DNA from: Mauremys mutica
Taxonomy: Eukaryota > Chordata > Testudines > Geoemydidae
NCBI RefSeq assembly: GCF_020497125.1
Contig: NC_059073.1
Span: forward strand, 15,211,225-15,275,224
Direction of reading: 5' to 3'
DNA length: 64,000 nt
Shown: piece after piece, positions 1 through 11,181 of the stretch
Layout of the letters: the number at the start of each line of letters is the position of its first letter
Position numbering within the stretch: the stretch's first letter is position 1
Made by a program: the position numbers and the translations under genes
Notes under the pieces: generated by a model
What the model was told of the DNA's origin: nothing
The model's input: the letters and a program-made list of their open reading frames with translations, nothing else
The model's database searches: none

Positions 1-351
1 AGGGTTCTCCATCCTCCACGCCCATGCCTGGGGTGGCTACAGTGGAGTGCCCTCCCCCACTTCCCAGGCTGTCCCTGGCTGTCTCTGTCCCTTCCCGGGC
101 GGTGTTCTGCAGCAAGGAGAGGAAGGAGCAGAAGTGCTGTCCTGTCCATGTTTCTCACAGGGGGGGAAGTGGAGGACGGAGTGGGCCTTTGCTCCCTCCT
201 CCCCTCATCCCTCCTGTGAGAATGGAGAGCAGTGGGAAGACACTCTGCCCACTCCTGGCAGGGCCGACCTCCGGGAGGTGGCTGGAGGTTTTTGCGTCAT
301 TGCCAGATGAGCTCCAGCCCCCTCGGAAATCCCGCCACGCATGAAACAACC

Positions 352-995
352 ATGAGATGGTTTAATCACGGAAGTCACAGATTCTGTGACTTTACCGGAC
401 TCAGCTGCAGCTGTCAGCGGTGGGGATGGAGCGGGGGCTGTGCGCTCCCCTGGCAGCTGCAGCAAGAGCCAGGACTGTGTGCCCCCCACCTCCACGGCTT
501 CAGCTGGGGACAGAGCCAGGGCTGTGTGCCCCCCACCTCCACGGCTTCAGCTGGGTCTCCGTGCCCCCTGTAGCTTCAGCCAGGCCTGGAGTCAGGGATG
601 TGCATCCCCCTCGCAGCTGCAGCAGGAGCTGGGGCTGTGCCGCCCTCCCCCCCCCCACCGCCTTGTGGCTTCACCCCCCACCCCATAGCCGGAGCTTCTG
701 CAGTGTCCCCCTGTCCCACACTGAATCTAGAGCTGTGCAGACACACCATGGCAGGGGGTGGGAGGGTCTGGGGGCCTGGGGCTGTGTCTCCCCTGGTGGT
801 GGGGCATGGGCTGTCAGTCTTCCTCCTCCCCTCCCCCCCCGCAGCTGTCATTCCTTCCCCTCCCAGCCCTCTCTCCGCCGTCATTTTTAGTAAAAGTCAC
901 GGACAGGCCACTGCTCCTGTGAATTTTTATTTATTGCCTGCGACATGTCCGTGACTTTTACTAAAAACAACCATGACAAAATCGTAACCTTAATC
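352..995. mobile_element. degraded hAT-like DNA transposon with subterminal palindrome
   Basis: GC-rich interior between a left part rich in 'gtcac/gtgac' motifs and a right part holding a perfect 21-bp inverted repeat (arms 884-904 and 947-967, centred on the motif agtaaaagtcacgg). The same palindrome and flanking 'taaggtta...ttttgtcatgg' recur in opposite orientation near 45648, which shows a dispersed family. Around 466-555 a unit of about 47 bp (gagccagg...ttcagctggg) is repeated twice in tandem. No transposase is visible. The outer ends and target duplication were not resolved, so the hAT assignment is inferred. Confidence 0.45.
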
Positions 996-1000
996 ATGAG

Positions 1001-1640
1001 TGTTGACAATGCTGAAATCCCCCCCGAGCTTATTTCAATAAATACTCTCTGTTTGAGTGATCTTTGGAGATTGGAAATGTTAGACACAGCCTTGGGGATG
1101 GGTTGGCACAGAAAGGCACGGAATAAGGCCAGTCCATCTTATGGTTGCAGAAATAAAGATACAGTATATCTCCTGTGGACATATAGACATATGGACACCA
1201 TTGTTTAAAATATGTTAAAAGGTCTTTCTGTTTGCAAAGTGAAGGCTGGAAATGACAGCATTTGGATAGCCTCGGAGGCTTTTCTCTGCCCACTTTTTGC
1301 ACATGCATCACAATAAGTCTTCCCTGACATGATCCCATATTGTTATTTCCATAGAGCCCTTGCCTTCTTCTGTGTATAGGTGGATTCTCCATGGCATTCA
1401 TGTATTTCAGGTTTAATGTTAGTTAGCAGCCTTAACTTACCGTCACAGTGTGGATTCTGGTAGTGCCTAGAAACACTGTACAAATACATTGTAAGAGAAA
1501 ACCCCAGCCTTGAAGAACTTACAATGCATAAAGACAAAGGGTGGTAGAAAGGAAGTAGCTATATCTCCCGAGTCCCAATTCAACGCAGTAACCCAAGTAG
1601 AACTGGTATTTTTTGGCAATCCCTGTTCTCTAACAATATA
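1001..1640. other. intronic stretch, nothing recognised
   Basis: Non-repetitive-looking, moderately AT-rich sequence with only short shadow reading frames. I see no exon, RNA gene or identifiable repeat. Confidence 0.5.
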
Positions 1641-1960
1641 TATAATATTTGGTCAAAAAATGCCAATTTCTTGAAACCAAAACTTTTTGCGGGATAGGGT
1701 CAATTCCAGTGAATTTATGTACTTGGAGTTTTTTGGACAATAAAAAGTTTCAAAATGATTGAAACAAGTCATTTCAACATTTTTGAAATAACGTTTTGTT
1801 TAGAAATTGAAGGTGATTAAAATAAAAACAACACTTTTTAAACAAATGGTCACGGTTAAAACAAAACATTTCAAAGTTTTGGAAATGAAATGTTATAATG
1901 GACCTCAACTGAAAATTTTTGAATGTTCATTTGATGACAGTTTAGGAGGTTTTTGACTTC
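1641..1960. repeat. AT-rich MITE-like remnant
   Basis: Runs of 'aaaatttt', 'gaaat' and 'atttc' resemble the outer arms of the palindromic element at 49.96-50.65 kb and the segment at 35.48-35.80 kb. I infer a decayed non-autonomous DNA transposon. The ends are not defined. Confidence 0.3.
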
Positions 1961-2041
1961 TCATCCCAGTTTGGGTTAGGAAAATATTGTAAATCTCAAA
2001 AATTCTTACAGGCCAGGAAAACTGTTTCCTGTTCAGCTTTA

Positions 2042-3141
2042 ATGACAAGTCTCTATTTCCTTGAGAAGTCATCAAGTCCAGCCTCCTGCTCTGAGGCAGG
2101 ACCAAGTAAATATACCATCCCTGACAGGTATTTGTACAACCTGTTCTTAAAAACCTTGAATGATAGGGATTCCACAGCCTCCCTTGAAAGCCCATTCCAA
2201 AGTTTAACTAATTTTATAGTTAAAAAGTTGTTCCTAATCTCTAGTCTAAATCTCCTTTGCAGCAGATTAAGCCCATTACTTCTCGTCCTACCTTCCATGG
2301 ACAGGGAGAACAATTGATGACAATCCTCTTTATAACAGCCCTGAACATATTTGAAGACTGTTACTTGGTTTCCTCGCAGTCTTCTTTTCTCAAGACTAAA
2401 TGTACCCAGTTTGTTTAACCTTTCCTCATAGGTCAGATTTTCTAAATCTTTTATCATTTCTGTTGCACTCCTGTGAACTCTTTCCTGTTTGTCCTCATCT
2501 TTCCTAAATGGCGGTGCCCAGAATTGGACACAATACTCTAGCTAAGGCCTCATCCATGCCCTGTAGAGTGAGACAATTACCTCCCATGTCATACATACAA
2601 TAATACTTCTTTTAGTGCATCCCAGAATATTATCGTTTTTCACAACTGCATCACATTGTTGACTCATATTCACTTCCTGACCCACTATAACCCCCAGATT
2701 CTTTTCAGCAGCACTACTGTTTGCCAATTATTCCCCATTTTGTAGTCCCGCACTTGATTTTTTCCTTCCTAAGTGATATACTTTGCAGTTATCTTTATGG
2801 AGTTGCATCTTGTTGATCCCCAATTTGTCAAGGTCTTTCTGGATTCTAATCCTGTCCTCCAAAATGCTGGCAAGCCTTCCCAGCTTGGCGTCATCTGAAA
2901 TTTCATAAGCACTCCATTAGCCAAGTTGTTAATCAAAATATCTAATATTACTGGACCCAGGACTGAGCCCTGTGGGACCCCACTAGGTATGCTCCCCCAA
3001 TTTGACAGCACACCATTCATAACCACTCTTTGAGTACAGACTTTAAACTAGTGTTGCACCCACCTTATAGGAACTCCATTCAGACCACATTTCCCTAGTT
3101 TGCCCTCAGCAATGGTGACAAAAGCCTTCCTAAAATCGAGG
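2042..3141 (-). mobile_element. CR1 LINE (family A), 3' part, antisense; left segment of a split copy
   Basis: The minus strand encodes pieces of the CR1 ORF2 reverse transcriptase and C-terminal region. The motif SGVPQGSVLGPV is at about 2945-2990, and the tail peptides TYEERLNKLG and FSLEKRR are near 2390-2440. Frameshifts and stops break the frame. The element stops abruptly at about 3141, in sequence that resumes at 6547, where CR1 family B has inserted into it. Confidence 0.85.
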
Positions 3142-3731
3142 CATAAGAACATAAGAATGGCCATACTGGGTCAGACCAATGGTCCATCTATCCCAGTATC
3201 CTGTCTTCTGATAGTGGCCAGCATCAGATCCTACAGAGGGAATAAACAGAACAGAGCAATTATTCAGTGATCCATGTCCTGTCATCCAATCCGAGCTTCT
3301 AGCAGTCAGAGGCCAGAGCATGGGGTTGTGTCCCTGACCGTCTTGGCTAATAGTCATTGACAGACCTATCCTCCGTGAACTTATTAATTCTTTTTTGAAT
3401 CCAGCTATACCTTGGCCTTCACAACATCCCATGTCAACAGGTTTCACAAATTGACTATGCATTGCATGAAGAAGTACTTCCTTGTGTTAATTTTAAATCT
3501 GCTGCCTATTAATTTTATTGGGTGACCCCTCGTTCCTGTGTTGTATGAAGGGGTAAATAACTCTTCCCTATTCACTTTCTCTGCACCACGCAAAATTTTG
3601 TAGACCTGTCATATTCCCTCTTAGTCATCTCTTTTCAAAGCTGAACAAATACCAGTCTTTTTTAATCACTCATATGGAAGCTGTTCCATGACCCAAATCA
3701 TTTTTGTTGCCCTTCTCTGTACTTTTTCCAA
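3142..3731 (-). mobile_element. CR1 LINE (family B), 3' end, antisense; first of three segments
   Basis: It begins with the 3'-tail motif 'cataagaacataag' and continues with 'catactgggtcagacc', the same start as the copy at 59637. It is interrupted at 3731 by a sense CR1. It resumes at 4531, as shown by alignment with the uninterrupted stretch around 60220-60260. Confidence 0.85.
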
Positions 3732-4530
3732 TAGAAATATGATGAGGTTCAACAAGGACAAGTGCAGAGTCCTGCACTTAGGACGGAAGAATCCCATGCA
3801 CTGCTACAGACTAGGGACCGAATGGCTGGGTAGCAGTTCTGCAGAAAAGGACCTAGGGGTTATGGTGGACGAAAAGCTGAATATGAGTCAACAGTGTGCC
3901 CTTGTTGCCAAGAAGGCTAATGGCATTTTGGGTTGTATAAGTAGGGGCATTTCCAGCAGATCAAGGGATGTGATCATCCCCCTCTACTCAGCACTGGTGA
4001 GGCCTCATTTGGAGTAGTGTGTCCAGTTTTGGGCCCCACACTACAAGAAGGATGTGGATAAATTGGAGAGAGTCCAGCGGAGGGCAACAAAAATGATTAG
4101 GGGGCTGGAGCACATGACTTATGAGGAGAGGCTGAGGGAACTGGGATTGTTTAGTCTGCAGAAGAGAAGAATGAGGGGGGATTTGATAGCTGCTTTCAAC
4201 TACCTGAAAGGGGGTTCCAAAGAGGATGGATCTAGACTGTTCTCAGTGGTAGAAGATGACAGAACAAGGAGTAATGGTCTCAAGTTGCAGAGGGGGAGGT
4301 TTAGGTTGGATATTAGGAAAAACTTTTTCACTAGTAGGGTGGTGAAGAACTGGAATGGGTTACCTAGGGAGGTAGTGGAATCTCCTTCCTTAGAGGTTTT
4401 TAAGGTCAGGCTTGACAAAGCCCTGGCTGGGATGATTTAGTTGGGTTTGGTCCTGCTTTGAGCAGGGGGTTGGACTAGATGACCTCCTGAGGTCCCTTCC
4501 AACCCTGAGATTCTATGATTCTATGATTCT
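3732..4530 (+). mobile_element. young CR1 LINE 3' fragment (family C), sense, inserted in CR1-B
   Basis: A 5'-truncated CR1 encoding the C-terminal part of ORF2 ([39 protein letters not shown]) and ending in three tandem 'gattctat' octamers, a typical CR1 tail. By eye it differs at about 14 of 800 positions from the copy at 46405-47228. One difference makes the codon at 4015-4017 TAG where the other copy has TAC, so this frame is broken there. Confidence 0.95.
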
Positions 4531-5619
4531 CTTTTCAGATGGCTTGACCGGAACGGCACAAGATTTGGGCATACCATGGATTTGTATAGTGGCAATATAA
4601 TATTTTCTGTCTTATTATCGATCCCTTTTATAATGGTTCCTAATGTTTCTGGACTGTCAGTGCATATGGATCAGATGTTTTCAGAGAATTATCCCCAGTG
4701 ACTCAAACATCTCTTTTCTGATTGGGAACAGCTAGTTTAGACCCCATCATTTTGTATGTATACATGGGATTATTTTTCCAATGTACATTACTTTGCACTT
4801 ATCAACATTGATTTTAATCTGCCATTTTGTTGCCCAGCTCACCAATTTTGCGAGATCCCTTTGTAACTCATTGCAGGCAGCTTTGGACTTAATTATCTTG
4901 AGTAATTTAGTATCATCTGCAAACTTTGCCACCTCACTGTTTACCCCCTTTTCCAGATAATTTATTAATATGTTGCACAGCACTGGTCCCAGTTCAGATT
5001 CTTGTGGGACCCCCACTATATATCACTCTCCATTGTGAAAACTGTCAGTTGATTCCTACCCTTTGTTTCCTATCTTTTCACCAATTACTGATCTATGAGA
5101 GGACTGTCTCTCTTATCCTAGGACTGCTTACTTTGCTTAAGAGACTTGGGTGTAGGTCCTTGCCAATGGCTTTCTGAAAGTCCAAGTACACTAAATCAAC
5201 TGGATCAGCCTTGTCCGCCTGTGTATTGTCACCCTCAAATAATTCTAATAGTTTGGTGAGACATGATTCCCCTTTGCCAAAGCCAATACGACTCTTCCCC
5301 AACATAAAATGTTCGTGTATCTGATAATTCTTGTCTTTACTGTAATTTCATCCATTTTGCCTGGTAGTGAAGTTAGTCTTACTGGCCTGTACTTGCCAGG
5401 ATTGCCTCTGGAGCCTTTTTTTTTTTAAAGGCGTTACATTAGCTGCCCTCAGTCATCTGGTAGAGAGGCTGATTTAAGTAATAGGTTACGTACCACAGTT
5501 AGTAGCTTTGCAATTTCATATCTGAGTTACTTCCAAATTCTTGGGCAAATCCCATTTGGTCCTGGTGACTTATTACTGTTTAATTTATCAATTTGTTCCA
5601 AAACTGCCTCTACTGACAA
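4531..5619 (-). mobile_element. CR1 LINE (family B), middle segment, antisense
   Basis: Continuation of the family B copy. The minus strand encodes the RT core with GVPQESELGPVL and the catalytic-type FADDTKL (about 4900-4925), heavily decayed. It lines up with 60240-61330. It is interrupted at 5619 by a 124-bp MITE. Confidence 0.85.
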
Positions 5620-5751
5620 TAGGGTGACCAGATGCCCCAATTTTATAGGGACAGTCCCGATTTTTGGGTCTTTTTCTTATATAGGCTCCTATTACCCCCT
5701 ATTCCCTGTCCTGATTTTTCACATTTGCTGTCTGGTCACCCTAACTGACAA
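5612..5751. mobile_element. 124-bp palindromic hAT-type MITE with 8-bp target duplication
   Basis: The element at 5620-5743 starts TAGGGTGACCAGA and ends with its inverted copy TCTGGTCACCCTA. Both sides carry the identical 8-bp flank ACTGACAA (5612-5619 and 5744-5751). The intact CR1-B copy near 61315 lacks it, which gives the empty site. It is non-coding, and the 8-bp duplication indicates hAT-type mobilisation. Confidence 0.9.
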
Positions 5752-6546
5752 CCTGAATCTGAGACAATTCCTCAGATTTGTCACCTAAAAAAGAATGGTT
5801 CAGGTGTGGGAATCTACATCACATCCTCTGTAGTGAAGAACAATGCAAAGAATGTATTTAGCCTTTCTGCAAGGAAGTTTTCTTCCTTGAGTGCTCCATG
5901 AGCACCTCAATCATCCAGTGTCCCCACTGATTCTTTGGCTTCCTGCTTTTGATGCACAAAGATTGCTATCAGTTTTTGTCTTTTGCTAGTTTTTCTTAAA
6001 ATTATTTTTTAGGCTGCCTAATTATACTTTTGTGATTGACTTGCCAGAGTTTATGCTTTCTATTTTCCTCAGTAGTTTTTGGCTTCCAGCTTTTAAGAGA
6101 TGTCCTTTTTATCTCTGACTCTTTTACTCTGCTGTTTAGCCATGATGGCATTTTTTGGTCCTCCTACTGTTGTTTGTTTGTTTGTTTGTTGTTGTTATTA
6201 CTTATTATTTTTATTGTATTATTTTATTCTGGGCATACATTTAGTTTGAGTCTCTATTATAGTGTTTTAAATGGTTTCCATGCAGTTTGCAGGCATTTCA
6301 CTGTTTTGACTGTTCCTTTTTATTTCTATTTAAACTAGCTTTAGCTAGCATTTTTGTGTAGTTCCCATTTTTAAAGTGAAATGCTACTGTGGTGGGTTTC
6401 TTTGGTATTTCCGCCACTACAGGGATGTTAACTTTAATTGGATTACGGTTGCTATTATCAGGCAGGTCACCTATATTCACCTCTTGGACCAGATTCTGTG
6501 CGCCACTTGCTTCTACCCTTGTAGGACTAGCTACTCAGAGAAGCAG
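5752..6546 (-). mobile_element. CR1 LINE (family B), 5'-most segment, antisense
   Basis: Remainder of the split copy, aligning with 61330-61805 and 62896-63200. A TTTG-rich low-complexity run lies at 6170-6230. The copy ends at about 6546, where CR1-A sequence ('cacatctactgcttcc') resumes, so it is 5'-truncated. Confidence 0.8.
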
Positions 6547-6675
6547 CCACATCTACTGCTTCCCTCCATCCACTAAGTCAGTAACCCTGTCAAAGAAGAA
6601 TTTAGGATGGTTTGGTATGATTTGTTCTTGACAAATCCATGCTGGCTATTCCTTATAACCCTATTATGTAATTAA
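6547..6675 (-). mobile_element. CR1 LINE (family A), right segment of the split copy
   Basis: The sequence 'ccctgtcaaagaag...gacaaatccatgctggct' is the part of a family A reverse transcriptase region that should follow the break at 3141. It shows that CR1-B inserted into CR1-A. Confidence 0.75.
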
Positions 6676-8362
6676 TTATGTAATTGTGTGTGTGTAAAAT
6701 ATATACAGGCATGTGTGTTTATCATGTATTTCATCAGTGATTTATCTTTGTATGGTTAAGTACTCATAGAGTTCCTCCCATGAAATGGTTTATTAGCAGT
6801 GATGGGAAAGGCAGGACAGAAGCTGCTAGTCACCCACACTGATCATGGCTAGCTTTCCGTTCTGACAGGCCGTGACAGAATCAGTTATTTGTACCTGACT
6901 AACTTCTGCACATTTCTCTGTAACTCAGGCATGGCCTCCCCATTCCAACAAGATGAGATGTCTGCTGTCACCTTGCTTTCAGTGTGGCCCTCATTCGCTG
7001 TCACCCATATACTTGTGCACAAATGTTTTGTGGCAGTAAAAATGGGAAACAGCTGGTGGGTTGATAGCTAGAAGGGATTGGATAGAAACAATCTATTTCT
7101 GTTTACCTCTAACTGAGGAGAAGATAGTAGTCTAGACTGAACACTACTGAGCTGACTGAGTGGACAGCGTGGAAGATTGAACATGAGATCTTGTGTTCCC
7201 AGCTTCACAACTGCACTGGGGCTGGGTGAAATGTGTCGTGATTGGTTTGGGCTTTTTGTGGGGGCTGCAAGTATTCATTTAATAACATTTTTAGGACTGG
7301 ATTTTCATTTACACTAAGGCCCTTGTACACCCCGCAGGTAATGTACAGTGGCTTTATAGTGAGTGTGAATTAAACTGGTGTAAAACTGCCTGAATGGTGT
7401 AAAGGGGCCTTAGTGTAAATGTGAATCAGACCCCTGGGGTAAAATATTGACCCCGTTGAAGTTAATGGCAGTTTTGCTACTGATGTCAACAAAGCCAAAA
7501 TGTCACCCTTCGTGTTAAGTACAGTATTCTGTTTAGGTTCTTATACCACTCCCATCACCATCATATCTGTGCACTTTCCAGAGTTAAAATCCATACAGTG
7601 CGCTTTGTGTCAGGAAAATTTCTTCTCAGTCCCACTCCAGCGGGGAGCCCAGGGTAAGTGAGGGGGAATTTTGTTCCCAGAAATGACAGCAGGTTAGGAG
7701 TTTTTGCGCAGAAGAGCAAAGCTGCAGAGGTGAGGTGTGTGTTTGGCTCTGTGGGTGCGGACGTTCTCATCATCCTTATTTCCTGCGGGAGTGAATTCCA
7801 TCATTTTAGGCCTACTGCCATGAAAGCCCTCCATCCCATGGCCCAGCTCATGCATTCATCCACATCCTCATCGTCTTGCTGCCAGCATTATCTCCTGGGC
7901 CATCCTGTTCTGCATGGTGTATAGAAGGTAGGAGAGGGAATGATGTGGACAGGGAGCATCTGTTTTCCAGGGTTGAGTGGGGCCCCAGGAAGTGGCTGGG
8001 AATCCTTGAAATTGTCAGAATTTCCACTCAGACTATGGAACGTTGAAGCAGTGAAAGGGCCCTACTTCTGTTGGATTAGGGCTGTGGAATGCCATCCGTA
8101 ATGCCTTGGCATTTACCAAGTCACTTTTCTTCTGTGCTTGGCTGTTTGGTTGTTTGTTTCATAGAAAGAGGTGATCTAGGCCAAAACATGTTTCTGTTTG
8201 GTTTGAGGAGGGAAAAAAAAATCAGCTCAGTTTTTATTTGCAATTCCCTGATTTTTAATAAGTCAGTCATTGAACTTGGTAGCCCATTTGGAATGACCGT
8301 GGTAGTGTCACAAAAGCATAATTAACCAAGCAGTCTGTTAACATACAGAGCCATGGATCATT
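6676..8362. other. intronic stretch with one old palindrome
   Basis: Mostly unrecognised sequence. At 7293-7434, imperfect inverted arms ('catttacactaaggccc' and 'ggggccttagtgtaaatg') mark an old MITE-like palindrome. No exon or RNA gene was seen. Confidence 0.5.
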
Positions 8363-8469
8363 ATTGCACACTTGCATCCGACGAAGTGGGTATTCACCCA
8401 TGAAAGCTCATGCTCCAAAACGTCTGTTAGTCTATAAGATGCCACAGGACTCTTTGCTGATTGTACACT
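8363..8469 (-). mobile_element. turtle SINE fragment
   Basis: Central SINE sequence 'gaagtgggtattcaccca...gtctgttagtctataagatgccacagga' at 8373-8459. It is flanked by near-identical decamers ATTGCACACT and ATTGTACACT (one mismatch), consistent with a target duplication. Confidence 0.75.
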
Positions 8470-9060
8470 GTAGCTTTCTGTCCCAAAGTCACCTCTTTTA
8501 CTGTACTTGGCCTCTGTACTTTGGCTCTCATCTCTATTGCAGCAATCCATAAATCCCCATCCCACCCGTGTTAATACAGACACACATTGTCTACAACTAC
8601 CCTGTACTCCAGAGCCACCAGAGTGTAGAAAGTGCTTCATTTATAAAAGGGAAATGAAAGCTCCAGTAGAGGGTTGCAAGAATTACAACTATTTGATTAG
8701 TTGCAATAGGGCTCTAATTAGCTCTTATTTAAGAAGGCATATGGCTCCAACAGATGGGAAAGGAAGAAGCAAGTCAAATAAACAGTTCTATTTGCATGAG
8801 ACTTTCTGGACTTTTGTTGTGGGTTTTTTGCACCATAATGCTTGGTTTTTAATGTTCATTCAAGGAATGTCTACAGGTTCTACCTTCCCATAGCAAAATT
8901 AGCAGGACTGCAGGTGCCTATAAACTGTGGCAATAGCAAGGGAAACTAAAAGTAAATAGAGGACACACAGATCCTTAGCAATTAAATATACTAGGCCTGA
9001 GTTTTCAAGGTATCAGCTCACTGAAGTCAGAGGGAGCTTCAGACACTGGCTATAAGGAGG
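8470..9060. other. intronic stretch, nothing recognised
   Basis: Only short, unsupported reading frames. No repeat or RNA gene recognised. Confidence 0.5.
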
Positions 9061-9061
9061 A

Positions 9062-9310
9062 AAGATGGCCCAGTGGTTAAGGTCCTGATCAGGCACTCAG
9101 GAAATCTGGGTTCAGTTATTGGCTCTGCCACAGACTTCCTGTGTAATCTTAGGCAAGTCACTTAAGGCCAGATTTTTAAAGGTATTTAGACATCTAACCG
9201 CTATTGGTGCCTTAGTTCCCAGTCTGTAACGTGGAGGTAATAGTTCTAGCCTACCTTTAATGGGTTGTGAGGTACTTTGGATGCTATGGTAATAGGGGAC
9301 ACATAAATAC
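9062..9310 (+). repeat. MIR (CORE-SINE) remnant
   Basis: Recognisable MIR order: 'cagtggttaag', 'tctgggttcag', the core 'ctctgccacagacttcctgtgt', then 'ggcaagtcactta' and the 3' part 'gttgtgaggta'. Old and diverged. Confidence 0.75.
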
Positions 9311-10024
9311 TCAGATTAGGATTTGTTTCTTGCAGCTGTATATCATTAACTGGAAATACAGGTATTGAAGGGTACATTGCTCTTCACATGAAAGCATCTT
9401 TACAGAGCGTACCATGCTTTATTAATACAGCAGCTCGGTTCAGATATGCTGCTTCATAGTAGCTCTTTCTTTAAAGTAAGGCTTAGTAGAGTCTAGTATT
9501 CTGACCCTAAGAGCACCCCAGTGCCAGATGGAAAGGGTCCCCCTGGTACAGAACAGTAAAACTCAGCTGGCCTAAACAGCTCAATACACCTCACACACAG
9601 TTGTCATGACATCTATTGAAAGGTGTCTTGTAATATAGTCTTTGAAGATGAATAACACACTGCTCATTAATATCACTGTAAAATGTATGTAATGATTCTG
9701 CATTTGACATTATGGAGGCTTTCTGATATTAGGGTTTGGAGTCTGTAAACAGACCAAGGAGGCAAAAACGGGTTTTTTCCAGACAAAGGAGAATGACCAA
9801 GACCTTTTTGGCTTCTGGTGTCAGGGCCCTGAGCTAAAGCTGCACAGAAGCATCTAGAATTACAGGGTAGGTGATGACACGAGCCCTTACTAGTCTGGGT
9901 GAATCCCAAAGCATCACAAGTGTCTTTGTTTATTTGCACGCTGGGGTAATTTTATTGTTTTCCATAGTCATTAAGAGAGATTGAAGAAGTCTGCAGTGTT
10001 TGAATAATCATCTTATTTGGTGTA
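9311..10024. other. intronic stretch, nothing recognised
   Basis: No identifiable gene, RNA or repeat. The longest minus-strand reading frame (9673-9939) has no family features. Confidence 0.5.
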
Positions 10025-10998
10025 CTGGTTTATTAAAAAGAACAGGAGTACTTGTGGTACCTTAGAGACTAACACATTTACCGTATTGTTCCGAGTATAG
10101 GCTGCTCCTGATTATAAGCCGCACCCTTAAAGTTTGGTGCTATTTTAAAAAAATTAAATTTTTAACTTTTTTTAACTTAAAATATACACATTAGTAGAAC
10201 AGTAAAACAGTATTTTATTTAATGAATAGGAAGACATGTACCAGTATTTTTAACACTTTTAACACTTTTGGTAGTCCTGCTTTTGACGGCATATGTTATA
10301 TACTCAGAAATATTGAAAACTATTTTGTAGTTATACTGTAAATAAAGAAGGGAAAAGGAATGGACAACAAGGAGACTGATGGGAACAGTTCTCACCCTCT
10401 CCCCTGCACAACAATCAACAACATTAGCAAATGTTCTTAGGGTTAGGGATCATGCCCCCCCCCCCCGAACTCCTGCCCCATCCAACCCCCCGCGTTCCTT
10501 GACACCTCCCCCCACCCCAGGGACCCCTGCCCCATCCAACCACCCCTTCTCTCTGTCCCCTGACAGCCCCTGGAACCCTTGCCCCTGACTGCCTCCCACC
10601 GCCCCATCCATCCCCTGATCCTTTCTAACTGCCCCACCAGGACCCTTGCCCCTATTCAATCCCCCTGTTCCCTGCCCTCTGACCCCCCCCAACTCCTATC
10701 CACCCCCCACCCCGAACTCCCCTGCCCTGCCCTCTCTCCAACACCCCCTCCCTGCCCCCTTACTGCGCTGCCTGGATGTGGCTGGCGGCACTACAGTCCG
10801 GCCGCGGCTGGAGCCAGGAGCCCCGGGATGCGGGGCCGGAGCCGGGCGGTGGGGGACGCGGGGATGGGGACAGGCAATGCGGCGCCGGGCCACCCAGAGA
10901 ATTCCGGGGGCCCGGGGTCTTCGGCGGGGGGGGGGGGGCTTCCATTCTGGGACCTGCCGCCGAAGTGTCCCGAAGACCCGCCGCGGGGCGCCCCCACC

Positions 10999-11181
10999 GC
11001 TGAATTACCGCCAAAGCGGGACCCGCCGCTAAAGTGCAGCCCGGTCTTCGGTGGCGGGAGGGTCTTCGGGGCACTTCGGCGGCGGGTCCTGGAACAGAAG
11101 GGCCCCCCGCCGCCGAACTACCGCCGAAGACCGGGCTGCACTTCGGCAGCGGGTCCCGCTTGGGCGGTAACTCGGCAGTGG
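10999..11181. repeat. long inverted repeat inside the TA-flanked transposon
   Basis: The arm at about 10999-11052 (ending 'agtgcagcccggtcttcgg') is the near-exact reverse complement of about 11129-11181 (starting 'ccgaagaccgggctgcact'). The spacer is about 76 bp and itself contains paired CGGCGG/CCGCCG tracts. It can form a large GC-rich hairpin. Confidence 0.8.

Noticed and set aside
24..954. Overlapping plus- and minus-strand frames of 100-156 codons
   Set aside because: All are in the GC-rich interior of a degraded transposon, with a two-copy tandem repeat and no recognisable domain.
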